Of a stretch of DNA of 64,000 nucleotides, positions 1 to 11,975 are shown in pieces (position 1 is the stretch's first letter; each line of letters starts with the position of its first letter). The DNA lies in assembly GCA_907165065.1 (NCBI GenBank), contig OU015534.1:13647686-13711685 (forward strand), given 5' to 3'. The stretch comes from Caprimulgus europaeus. Lineage: Eukaryota > Chordata > Aves > Caprimulgiformes > Caprimulgidae. The position numbers and the translations under genes are program-made. The notes under the pieces are model-generated. The model was not told the DNA's origin, made no database searches, and worked only from the letters and a program-made list of their open reading frames with translations.

Positions 1-3000
1 TTAAAGCAAGTTTTCACTTTGGAAAGTATTGGCCATACTGTGAGAAGCTAATTACATATTGCCACAGCGGTGTACAGAAATGGACAGTTATCAAAGTCAC
101 TAGGTATTTACAAGTTCAGTAACACTCTGTATGGTATAAGACAAATGCAAACAGTTTATCTGATGTTTATTTATTTCTCCTATGTCTCTTCATCAAGTAT
201 TTTTTGAATATTTGTACTTGCAAGTTCTTCATGGTTATTGGGTGTGCAAACTATATGATTTGAGTTACGGTGTTGGCAGTGAGTTGATATTAGATTTTTT
301 TTACACTGTGTTCTTTGAAGACTTTTAATTCTGTAAGCTATTCCACATTTTCTTAACTGACTGTTGGCAGTAGTTACCGAAATCTGCATAGGCAAGTGTC
401 CTGGTCAAAAGAGATGTTCTGTGCTGGTTGGCTGATCCAGCATACTGACTTGAGTAAATAAAGGCAGCCTCTCCAAGAAGCCAGCTATTCTAATTTTTCA
501 GTCAAGATTTGGAGAAAGTGGTTAGTACAGACATTAGATATCCATTCCCATTTTGGGAATGTATGAGAACCTTCTTGGTTTCATAACAGTTACAAGTGAG
601 CGACTGCCTAATTTATTTGGATTTCGTTTTCCATTGATGTCTAAATGTTCAGTTACAAAGGTGGTTGGTATATCACCTATCTACAGCTTGCACTGATTTT
701 GGACTCCATTTGCACTTTGATAGCACATAACAGCATCACTAGTCCTTCTGGATCCTTGATGTGTCATAGCATTGCATTTAGGAACTGGGGAAACATTTTG
801 TATATCTGGAAGTAAACTACATATGATCAGTGTCATTTTTATTCTGCCTTCAGGGAAAGTGATGAAGAAATGGCTGTTTCTTGCAGAGAATGAGAGAAGT
901 TTTGTAGAAAATGGCTGGAGAAAGGTCAAATTTGTGACTATTGTATGTTGTGAAATGTACATTGTGAAACTAATGAAAAACTTATGAAATTGGTTTCTAC
1001 TGAGTAGAGGGAAGGTAGAATCTGGCCCATAGGGAGAAACAATAAATATGGAATAGGGACAGTACAATAGTTTTATTTACATAAAGACTTAGTAAAACAA
1101 GCTGTGTTATTTTAGCTGAATCTGCCCGATTTACTATCCAAACACAATACTTAATGATACATAATTGGCATCTGATCAGTACCACAGAAGTGGAATGTTG
1201 TTGTGTAACGTTCTGTGTTGGGAGCAGTTTCCTTTCTCAGTGCGTTACCAGCAAGGTCTGCTACACAGTGCTGAGAGAGAGCACAGGCAAGGGAGTAGTA
1301 GCCCTGGATGTGCTTTTGTAACCTGTGGGATAAACCGTTGCTGTAACGATAAAAACACAGTGTTTCTGACTGTGTTCTGCTCAGAGGCTGAGGCAGCTTT
1401 TGGTCTGAGTTAGATCAAGGCTCAGCCTGGGGTTGCTCGAAGGCCTTGGATTGCTGTGGTGTGGGATGCTTGGTCAGCTCTCATGACCCTTGCCCTGTGC
1501 CTTCTGCTGTATTGTGTTCCCGCCCAAAATCCTGAACAAGTCTAAGGAGCCTAGCTCTGGGAGATGCATTTCAGTTCTGCAGGCACCACTGGAAAATAGC
1601 ACAGAAGACCTTATTTTGCTCAAAATAAAATAGGAATGAACATGATCTACTAATACAAAATGCTTCCACCTTTGACAGTAATTTTCTTCCATATTCCTTT
1701 GTTTGTTCTGCAGTTTTATTTCTTCATTTTCTTTTTTTCCCCCTTATTCTCATAGTGCCATATTAATGTCATCCTTTAGATATAGCGGCATTCTCTGTGA
1801 TATTTTGAATTTGTCAGTATAGTTTACTTACCGGATTATGTTAAAAAACCCTCTCATTCATTCAAGTTGACATAAGAAACAACTCTGACTCTGAAAGGGC
1901 TGCATTCTCTGCTTACTAGCACTCTCAGGCCTTCATTCCTATGTTTTATGACATAAATGATTTCCAGAAGTTGGCAGGCTCTCATCTTTTAAAAGATGGA
2001 GGGTTGGAAAAAAGAGAGTTGCTTGGTGGAGGAAGGTATAATTCAGCTCACTGCTGAAATTCTGCTCTTTACAGCTCAACATTTCAGTCAAAAATATCTT
2101 AGAATTGGTGAGTTCAGAACTAATTAGGTCATGATGGGATATCTTTAGGAAGCAGCTATCAGTTTCAGAATGTGCTAGGAAAGTGTTGCTACATGAGACA
2201 CACCACTCTGAGACACCATGGAGCTGGTGGTCAGGGTGAAGGTCTAGATGACTGCTTGTGGTCCTCCCAAGCTCCATTTCCTGTCATTTATCTCTTAAGT
2301 GTGATGAGACATATATTTCAGGAGGATATAGAACTGAGTTTTTTGGTACTTTCAACAGTTAAAGATGTTTTGATGCTCCTCACCTCTCTTCCCTCCCATC
2401 CCCTAAATTTAGAGTTGTTTGCTTCAATGTCAGCCGAGTTTGACACTTGTTTTTTACACTTTTCTGTAAGTACAGATGTATGACACTGCTGTTGCCAGGA
2501 AGAAATGCAGGTTTTCACCTGTGGTCAGAAAGAGCTCTGTAGTTTGTATAATGCTTTTTGTTCCTAGACCATTGTATATCACTGTGATTTCATAGTATGG
2601 CACAAACCACATTGCTAATGCTTGTGGTTTACCCATAGTAAATCAGCAGCAGAAAACTTCTCATATAGGAAAAGTTTCTCACAAAAACTAAATAGTCTGA
2701 GGGACATAGATGAAGTAATTGCCATTTTCCTTTTTGTTCTTGGCCACTAACCAACATGACCGGTTTTGCTCTGCATCTGTACACTGTGATATGTTGAGTT
2801 AGATTCTGAATCTGCTTCTTATTTGTCTCAGGTCAGTGGGAAAGAGTAAAAGAGAAAGAAACCACCTCCAGTATCCCAATCTACAGAGAGCTAAACATTG
2901 CTCTTTCTTTGAACTTCCTTTATCTAAGAAGAGAGTTTCCACCAGGAACCCAAACTTAACCAGTTCAAATGCCCTTTGCAAGAGAACTTCTCATATTAAA

Positions 3001-3760
3001 TGCATGTAACTGATGCACACTTATATTTGCTTTGTTATTAATGCAGGCAAATGAGCCACAATCTTCAAGAACATCTGTGAATTCTAGGTATAGAGGGAGG
3101 CAAGTAGGTGAGGAAGGAGCTGAAATAGTGTTTATGTGCCACCTAAGCAGATTATATTAGATTAGTCACTGGCAGGAAAACCATGAGCAGTAGTAGACCA
3201 AAAAGCACTGTCTACTTGCAGCAGTGCATATGTGTCTGTATCTTTATTTTCTGTCAAACTGATATGAATATGGGAGATCTTGAGAAGGGTAATGTTGTGT
3301 ATTTGTATGTTTTTCTTTGCTATTTTTTTGTTTGCTATATGAAATCTTGAGCCCCAGTCAGTCCTTTAGTACCAGTGACGTCTGGAAAGCTGACAGGTCT
3401 TCTCAGGATAACAGGTCACTCCAGTCTGGGGTCTGTGTAAGGGAGAGGAATGCAGCCACTACTTCAAATCAGGCTGCAGACCACATTAAAGATTTGAGAT
3501 TTTCCCCATTTTACTTTAAGCTGTGTTCAGCATTTCCTGCAGTTGTGCATCTGGGCAGCTTTTACTCAGCAGTAATGCCAGTTCAACAATGTCAGCTGTA
3601 GTTGAAACAAAGTGGTTAAACCTGACGTGTTAGGAGGTGTGCGACCATTTTGTTTTGTCAGCTCAGTGACCAATTATGGACCCATGGAGAAGAAGTGTTG
3701 TAGGCAACATGTGGACAGTCTGAAGGAGTATAAATTGTATTATGAACTGTCCTGATAAAA
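1..3760. other. Intergenic sequence, no gene recognised
   Basis: This AT-rich stretch has short open frames on both strands, none longer than about 130 codons. None resembles a known protein or has exon-like flanking splice sites that I could defend. I see no RNA gene and no recognisable repeat here. Confidence 0.6.
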
Positions 3761-3889
3761 TGGACTGTAAGCCTGGAAGGATATATGTAACCTGTGCTTA
3801 TGCACTACCAAGCACAACTAGCTCCACTACTGATTAAATAGTCCCTTTGGGCACTAACAATAGATACATGTAATAATAGTAATAAAACT
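3761..3889 (+). repeat. Ancient L3/CR1-like LINE 3' tail fragment
   Basis: The segment opens with a GGACTGTAAGC motif. A degenerate 'CACTACCAAGCACAA' block follows, then 'CCCTTTGGGCACTA', and it ends in an ATGTAATAATAGTAATAA tail. This order (GACTGTAAGCTC, CACCTAGCACAA, CTAGGCACTA, then AATAATAAT) is the known layout of the 3' end of old CR1-group (L3-like) LINEs in amniotes. It is heavily mutated, with no coding part left. The assignment is from memory of the consensus; an unrelated sequence is possible but unlikely given four blocks in order. Confidence 0.55.
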
Positions 3890-4955
3890 AATTCCATCAT
3901 ATTCCAGGCACACTAAAAAGGTAGCTTTGAAATACTTTGCCTTTGATCAGTTCTTTTGAACTGCCCCATAATGATATGAATGATTTTATGCACTGAGTGG
4001 TGTTAACTTACTTGTCCTTCTGCTGATTTTCAGTACCAAAGATGTATCAGGTGGCCACATGTGCCTACGTTTAACAGGGGTCAATACTATCTTAGCTAGC
4101 TAACTAGGATAAATGTACCATATACATATATCTTTCTAGGTGAATCAAAGATACCTGCTGGGTGCATGGTGGACTACATATTGCTAAAGGCTAAGTGGAA
4201 AAGATTCTGCACCTTGAACATGAAAAGACATGTTCTATCTCTATATTGTGTAATTCCAGCTGCAGATAGTGTGGACTAAAGGAATTATCACAGAATCTCA
4301 AGAAACCACAGCTTTGTTGCAATAATTTTTTTTTTAATATCTTCTGCTCCTTATCAAAGGATTGCCAAGAAGCAGGAGGCTTTCATCTTGATTTCTCACT
4401 GAAATTAAGATAAGTAGTTTTGTGTATGTCTCCTGAATACTTTCTGAAACACTGCAGCTGGCATGATAATTTGTGAGCTATACACATTCAGCTGCTAAAT
4501 TATTTGTAAACTGTATCTGTTGCATTGATTGTGTTCTGGTCTCCTAAATGAAACAGCTGTGGATGTATTTACAGTCCGAGAAAGCTGGACCAGGGATAGA
4601 AGCTTGCAGTTTTAGTCATTGCTCATCGGCTGACGTAAAGGCAAAACCAATGGGGAGCATGTGCTTACTGTCTCTCTAGTCTCTCACTCTGCCCACGTGT
4701 TGCCTTAACTTGGATGGATCAGAGAATTCAGCACCCAAGGGTTTTGATAATTCAGCTTTGTGAGTGCATATTAAGTACAATAATAATAAGGACATTTTGG
4801 TAAAGTATAAAATACAGCTATATATTAATGGAAGTGGTGAAATATAAAATAGTTTTATAAAGCAAAGAATGAAATGCAAAAACAAGCATCACAAGTTATC
4901 TAATGATGAGGATGTAACCTAAAAAAAAAAAAAAGTAAAATCTACTGTTTGTTTT
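3890..4955. other. Intergenic sequence, no gene recognised
   Basis: The stretch is AT-rich and has no coding frame I can support. It ends in a 14-base A tract (4921-4934) just left of the hairpin at 4956. Confidence 0.55.
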
Positions 4956-5010
4956 CAAATGTCCTGAAATTCTGTTTCCTTAAGCAGGCAATAGAATTTC
5001 AGGACACTTG
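4956..5010. other. Long near-perfect hairpin, precursor-microRNA-like
   Basis: Bases 4956-4979 pair with 4987-5010 around a 7-nt loop (4980-4986). Pairing 4960-4973 with 4993-5006 is a perfect 14-bp block. Beyond it, towards the loop, come one G-T wobble, two pairs, one T-C mismatch and two C-G pairs. Towards the base there is one A-C mismatch and then three pairs. In total 22 of 24 positions pair, and the arms are about 24 nt. The size and small loop fit a precursor microRNA, but they also fit a remnant of a palindromic DNA transposon. The strand is undetermined, and I do not recognise a known microRNA in it. Confidence 0.4.
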
Positions 5011-8000
5011 TACAAATGCACTGAAGTTGCTTCTGAACCTTCAGTGACTACAGAGAAAATGTTCCTGGGTTTGTATTTATTTAGAGATTTCCTTTTATTA
5101 CACCAAACTCATAAATGTCTTAAGAATACTTTATCCCTGTGTTTGTTTTAGAAAACAACCTCTAACTGATGTCAATTATAGTAAAGTGTAACCAAAAGAT
5201 GGCAGCACTCCAATATTTTTTTTTTCTACCAAGTCGACAAGAGGCTGAGTTTATTTATTGGTTTATGAGCTCTACTGTGTAATTGGAAAGGAAGGATGCT
5301 ATAGGAAAGGAAGTGTTAAAGCAATTTGAGAGGTAGAAAATACTTCACAGTTTTTTGTATATATATAAATGCAAACTTACTTTTATCAAATTGCTATTAA
5401 TTGAACACTGCTTCTAGGATGTGGCAAGCAGAGAATAAACCACATGGAGAGGAGGAACTTGTCAGACCCAGTAGAGTGTGCTCATTTAAACTCTTCCATG
5501 ATGGACAATTCCTAGATTGAACTTCACCCTATAGTGAGAAAAAGACACAATCAAACTCCCCAAAAAAGAATTAATTTCGCAAAACATGAGGAATTGGAGA
5601 GGACTAGAAAGACTGACTGTTTCCTTACCTAACTGGTTTCTTAGTTGTCTTAAAAGTGAACCTGTCATTTCTAGTATCCCTGTGAAATGAAATGTTCTAT
5701 CTTAATACCTGTGTGCTTCAACTTCCGGGTGACATTCACAGGGCTAATTACTAGATTAATGAAATTATCTTCATAAGCCTTCCCAAAGCCCTGTGAGTTC
5801 GGGGAAAAGGTTCCCAGTAACTTCATTTGTTTCCGAATTAGCTACAGTCTGGTGGCATCCCAGAAATGCCTGAAATTGTGCAATGTACAAATATGCACCT
5901 TATGCTGGGTTTTAAATTTTCAGTGCAGTTGAGGAGGCTGTAACAAAATGGGAGCTACCTCTCTTTGTGGAAAAAGAATTAGGGAAATAACTGGCTTATG
6001 GTGCAGAAAAATTCCCAAACAACAAAAATAAAATATCCAGGCTCTCAAACAACGAAGCCCTTACCTCCACCCCCAAGCATTTTCAAGTTCAAACACCTCA
6101 CAAATCGGAGCACATAACATTTTCCAAAACACAGAAAATCCCTTAGGAAAAGGTTTCTCATAATCACAAATTTCCTTACAGGAGGTTGCTCAACAACTCT
6201 TAAGCAACTTTCCATTATGTGCAAAGCAAAACCAAAAGCTTGTAGCATTCCAGCATGCATTCACTTGCTGCTGTAGCTGAGAGGCTGTTACTCTGCTTTA
6301 CTCTCAGCTCCTTTAAAATGTGAATATGAATTAGGAACATAATCCTGGTAACTGATCTTCACAGTTGTGAGGTGGCATTGTCACCTTGTTAAAGTTTTTA
6401 ATGTATTTCAGCAGGACTAATGCCTGGTACGAAGCCAGTGTGGTACACTGGTGCAGAATCACTTGGTGTAGTTGAAGACTTTCCTGATCAGGGACCATTT
6501 ATTAATTTATTTTAAATGATTGAAATCCCACTAGCATTTTCCTTTTTCCTTTGACTTAGTACTTCTTGTAAGTAGCTCAAGGTTCCAGGCTGAAGACAGA
6601 CCTGGGGAATAAACAAAAGAAACAACTACAATGTGCAATTCATATAGTTTTGGCCTCAGAACAGCAGCAGTTAGTCCAAAGGAAGAAGGGTGAGTAGGAC
6701 TTGCTTACATACATAAGATTTTAAGAGAAAAGCTACAGGAGAAAAGGGTCACAAAGGCTCCAATAGGTGAAACACAATGGAAAATTTCCCTGTCTTTTTT
6801 ACAACTTTCTACTTTTTTGGTGGTTTGACTTATCCAGGTATGGGATAATTCTAATTATACAATTCTGAATTGCTACTGAATTTTATTTCAGAAGGAGAAA
6901 AATGAATTTGTTCTTTGTACCATCAAAAGAAGGTTTATCCTCTGTCAGAAATTCTAGTTCTTCATCTTTCTGCTGTTGTTTTTTAGCAGCTGCTGTCTGT
7001 GGATGTGAATGCACACCTTTTTTTCACCGGCATGGAGCCTCACTGTCCTTCTTTCAATTACTGCAGCGCAGTTAGTGTCAAGCCAAACTTACAAGCCAGG
7101 AGAGTTTGACATCAACAGGAGCTGTCTCGGAAAGGATCGTACGATGTGACTCAAGAAGAGGCACGTGAACTCCTCAAGATCTTTGTTAAATAAACAAAAT
7201 GTTGATATTTGTGGTGAGTTGAACATCTGCATTTCACGTTGAGCATTAAGTGAACTTTGGAAATGCATTTTCCCTGTTTTTTATGAAATTCAACAGTTTG
7301 ATAAAACTTGGCTGTCACTAAAAGGAGTGACCAATAAAGAATGGTGTCTTTTATTGTATTGAAAAAACAGATGTACTAACCTTTTTCTTTTTTCAGTGCC
7401 TCACACATGTACACTTTTTGTGGGTGGTGGTTCCATTACCGGTCTTACTAACAGTGTTTACTTTCTGTCTGTGTGGTCGTTCATTTATATGTTAAAATTC
7501 AAGACTTTTCTTTTCAAGAAAAAGTTGTATAGGAAGAGGAAAAAAAGAGGATCAGTCTTATAGTTACGCTTAAGCATCAAGATGTGGGTATTTTTTTTGT
7601 GAACAATTTACTTAACATGTACTATTTCAGACAATGCAAGATGAAGGAAAATATGTCCCAGGAAACTACTGCAATATTTCCAAAAAGCATTTGATATCTG
7701 AATTTGATTAATGAAGAGATTTGGATGCCATTCCTGACATCTGCTGAACAGTTTGGTTTCAGGACGTCCTGGTCTACTATCCTGGTCTACTCATGGGATG
7801 GAGACACAGGGTGAAATTTCTCCTTGGAGCGAAGGTAACTCTAACTTGGGATGATTTTCCAACAAAAAAAGCTGAAACGTTGTTGTGAGCTATGTTCTTT
7901 ATTTCACGTAATGAAGGGTAAAAGTGGTGTAACTCAAAAGCTGAGGAGAGGAAGCTCTGAAAGAAGTTCACAGCTGACAACAGCTCCCTGAGGTTGAACA

Positions 8001-8225
8001 TGTCACTTGTCACTGATCCAGGCAAGCAGTATTGGCCACAGCTGGCTCCTTTCTTCTAGAGAAGGGATCAGAGGAGGCAGCCAGCACATTCCCGCAAAAG
8101 CCAGCCCTGCTCCCTCACATATCCAGACCTGGCATGGGAGCGGTCCCTGGAATGCCTGCAAGTCATCTGTGATCCAAGAGCAACAGGATCACCACCTTTG
8201 GTACGCAGGGTCAGGGACACAAAGT

Positions 8226-8250
8226 GTTTTGTTTTGTTTTGTTTTGTTTT
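8226..8250. repeat. (TTTTG)n microsatellite
   Basis: About five consecutive TTTTG units are visible, flanked by unique sequence. It is a simple repeat with no sign of function. Confidence 0.85.
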
Positions 8251-9050
8251 TCTCATTCGCTTTCTGACTCTGGCTTGCTGGCATTATTAAGTATGTCTGA
8301 TTTGTTTTTGCTTGAATGAAATGTTTAGTTTAATCTCCAATGATCTGCCTTAATTGGCTGAGCATGTGGAAACTTTTCAGTTTGGGAAGGAGCCAAAACA
8401 ATAACCACTAACTTTTTTTTTTTTTCTGTTGGCTACCGAACAAAAAAATCAATTATTTACATAATTTATTATTATTGACATCATATGTTGTTATTTACAT
8501 ATTTACATACATGGTTTCTGTTTTAATATCTGCTGCAGAGGAATTTGGTAGGATTAGGCATATTTGGATCTGAAAATCAACATGAAATATGAAGCTATGG
8601 ATTAAAATCAAAGCAAGATCAGAGAAACAACCAGGTTAGAGAAGAGAGAGTAGTTTGCTGTTTTAGATGTATTTATTCGTTCCTGATACACTGGAATTCA
8701 ACCTGAATTCATATTGGAGTCTCTTAAAAGTTGGTATTATTTGGGATTCAGGTTTTCCTTTGGTTGTGTGTAGAAAGAGAGGTAAAAGATCCGTTCTGGA
8801 TATGGAACCTAATCTGTTTTTAGGTGATGCACACATTCTGGTTCAGGATTGTATTCACTTGTCATTAAATAATGTGAGCAGCAGGTTTAGATCAGAACAG
8901 TATAACAGGTTTTAAACTTATTAAAAGGTAGCAGGCATTTTGACCAGGGCTTCATAATTTAAGTCAGCATCAGAGTTACAACTTCCAGCCAGTATGAGCT
9001 TCAGTGTCTTTAACTGGGATTTCCAGATCAGGTACATCTCTAGTGAAGGC

Positions 9051-9080
9051 AAAATATAATGCAGGTAAAATATAACGCAG
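9051..9080. repeat. 16-bp tandem doublet
   Basis: The unit AAAATATAATGCAGGT is followed at once by AAAATATAACGCAG, a near-identical copy with one substitution in the shared part. This is a small local duplication. Confidence 0.6.
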
Positions 9081-10487
9081 TTCCCTTCTCTACAGGTGAT
9101 CAGATCAGGATTACCACACTAGCAGGGAAGTGTCCTAATACCAACTCATCACCTTTTACTTTGTTATGTTTTACGCAGCCCCAAGTCCCAAACTTTCTTC
9201 CCTTAAAGTAAATCATATTGTTAGTTTATAGGGTTTTTTTCACCTACGGTCTTGCTATTATTTTTTCACAAAAAGTCAGGAGAATAATTTGACTATTGGA
9301 TCATAAATTTTCCATCTTGTGAGTGGATTTTATTCTTAGTGCATAGAACAGAAAAGAGAATAAATTTCTAGCTTCATAGTTTGTCTAATTACCTGTTATC
9401 TAAATCAGGCAATATCTTAAAAGGCAAGCAATATAAATAATTGCCTAATACTTGAGTTTGGATAGTTTCCTTTAAAAACTTTGCCTCTTGCAGCAAGTGT
9501 TTAATCCTACACCAAAGTAGAAACTGAGTATAAATGTTGCTTTGACTAGAATCATGTGGCACCAAATAGAAACTTCTTGCCTAGTATAGTGATCTGTGCA
9601 AAATATGCACAGTGGGATTTTGGTCAGAAGAAATCAAGAATAGAATTTATGTCTTTTTGCAGAGGGAATAATCTGAGGGTTTTGTGTGTTTAATCACCCC
9701 AGATGAGGCCACTAAAGTTAGTCTTATTCGTATTGATTCATTGAAACATCTTGACTTGGGATCTTTGGCGTTTTTTGTGGACCACATTGCATGCTGAGTC
9801 ACATTTACCAAAAAAGGGTAAGTGGTATCCAATAGATTCGTATCTATGGCTTCAAAATGGAAATTCAAAATTATTAAATATGCAACTCTTATGGAAAATG
9901 TAACATGAAAACTCAGTGTGCCCTTACATACAATGAAGGTAAAAAAGAACAGTAATATTTTAACAGATTCTTGTTAAACTATGTTTACTTATGTTTACAA
10001 CTCTAAATGTAATGATTGAAACTCTGGGAGCCATTATCCTTAAGGTTTCCTTGTATTTTTCTCATCAATAATATATTGTAAAAACAATTTGATCATCCTG
10101 AGACAAAAAGTTGGAATATATTAATCTACTGTGATAGGGTTGTTAGAATTATGAACTGTTGTTCTGAGTCACCATTTCCCACTGTAATTCTGAACCCCAT
10201 TGGCAGTAACCATATGTACAGCCTTTGGTACATACTTGGCTAACAGATCTAAAAAATCAAACAGCTTTGAAGCTGGGATTAGGACTGTGAAAAACACCCC
10301 AAAAACTAGTCATATATGGACATGGATCAAAGTCTAGAACAGAAAAAAATATGTGTTTCCTGAGTCTGGATTTCCATTTGGTTTTTACAAAATAGGTGTT
10401 GGAGAACTTGTGTTTTATTTCCCTAGTAATCTCAGAATGAAAGTAGCTGGGTTTATAAAGAATAGCCTCACACTTTGTTACAATGCA

Positions 10488-10512
10488 AATAATAATAATA
10501 ATAATAATAATT
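10488..10512. repeat. (AAT)n microsatellite
   Basis: Roughly eight AAT units lie in a row between unique flanks. The exact boundary is uncertain by one or two bases. Confidence 0.85.
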
Positions 10513-11310
10513 TTAAATAAACTGTCTAGTTTTCAGTAGTTTGAATTATCAAAGTTCTTTTGATTTCTCTGAAAGAATACTTTTGAAGGTGCTAATTACT
10601 CTGGGTATTTCCTCCATCTTCTCTCAGTAGTAACACTTTACAATAATTCTTTTTGTGTTATATTTTTAAAAATATCCTATATTTATTAACAGCATAGATA
10701 TTGTTAATAGTGTTCAAAAGAAACCACTCTAAACTGCAAAAGTTCCGTGGTTTACACTTTGTCACTGCACATTGCAAACTGCAGATTTCTAAGTGCTCTG
10801 TCAGGGCTGTCTTGAAAGAACATTCTGGTCCTAGCATACAGGATCAAATGTGTGTTAGGTTAGGTAGAATTTATGACAGTGGTTGAAAGGGCTTAATTTT
10901 GTCTTATATAAGTTATAGTTCCCAGAAGTTCATGAAGAAAAACTGAGTGAATCATTTGCCTTGATTAGACTATAAAATTACCTGGTTTTGTACCTGAAAA
11001 CAGGTGTCAATGATGGGTGCTGGTTCAGGGATGAAAGATAACACATGCAACAGGTGGGGATAAGGCAGTCAAAGATGTATACAGAATGGAGTAAAGGCAA
11101 GAAAAGATTACCGGGGTGAAACAAGGACAGGAAAGGCATTTGCTAAATGGTTAAAGGTCTGTTCATACACGGAAACTGCAGATAGAGTTGAGGTGGCAGT
11201 GTGAGCAAAACCACAATCTGAATAAGAACAGCTCAGCTGGGCTGGCAGACACTGAGCTCCTTTCAGCTGTGTTTCATTTTCCTTCATCTGTTAAGGAGGA
11301 AACAGGTATT

Positions 11311-11432
11311 TCATTTTACACATAGGGATCAGATGCAGAGAGAGATTTATTTAAGGTCATCCAGGAAGTCTACAGCAGAACAGGGAACTAAACCAGGAAT
11401 TTCTGAGTTCCAGAGCAGTACGCTAACCATGG
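11311..11432 (-). repeat. Ancient MIR-like CORE-SINE fragment, reverse orientation
   Basis: Read on the + strand, the segment follows the reverse complement of the MIR SINE. It runs from 'TCATTTTACA', through 'GATGCAGAGAGAG', to the core 'TTTAAGGTCATCCAGGAAGT'. It continues with 'AGCAGAACAGGGAACTAAACC', which is the box-B region where MIR has GGATTCGAACC, and ends in 'CCAGAGCAGTACGCTAACCA', the tRNA-like head. Because the head lies on the right, the element is on the minus strand. CORE-SINEs of this type are mammal-famous but also survive as old fossils in birds and reptiles. The copy is strongly diverged, and the box B is broken, so it is not an active tRNA promoter. Confidence 0.65.
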
Positions 11433-11936
11433 GACAGCTCATTTCCTCTCTATGGGAGTTTCTCCTGCCAAGTTGCATTAGATGAGAACAAGTCCCTCTT
11501 GTTTACATTTCTTTAAAACAAACCTTCATTAGGACTGGATTCAATACATCACAAATACATTCTTGAGATTATCATGAAATGTTTAATAAATTTCTAAAGC
11601 CTAATGATGGGATTGGCTGGTGATGTAAATGAAAATGAGATCACAAGATTCAGGAAAAAAGCAAGTGAGAGAAGGAGGAGGAGAAAAGTAGGGTTATTTT
11701 CTGATGCAAGAAAAAAAGCAATGAAAAGATTCTGAGAAGTTTTTTTTCTGAATTGGGAAAAGCTTGTTTGTGTGACTGAGTATGCCAGAATAATTTAAAA
11801 GCTCATTTATTATGAAATAAAATCTGCTTGTTTGAAAACTGTGTCTCAACAAATACCCTGGGGCTGTTTTCATAAAGGAAAACAATCTGCCAATGTAGAA
11901 AATTTTGCTCACTTCCCTCATTTCCCAGTTCTTGAA

Positions 11937-11975
11937 AAAAAAAAAAAAAGAAAAAAAGAAAAAGGAAAAAGACAA
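11937..11975. repeat. A-rich low-complexity tract
   Basis: Runs of A are interrupted by single G residues. The reverse strand reads as a Phe-rich open frame that has no coding meaning. Confidence 0.8.

Larger units (their letters stand above)
5011..11310. other. Intergenic sequence with simple repeats only
   Basis: No exon, RNA gene or datable transposon was recognised in this stretch. It contains a (TTTTG)5 run near 8226-8250, a T13 tract at 8413-8425, a 16-bp imperfect tandem doublet at 9051-9080 and an (AAT)n run near 10488-10512. Open frames here are short and unlike known proteins. Confidence 0.55.

Noticed and set aside
11380-11432. Possible tRNA gene on the minus strand
   Set aside because: The similarity is to the tRNA-derived head of a MIR-like SINE. 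Box B is degenerate, and no complete cloverleaf can be drawn.
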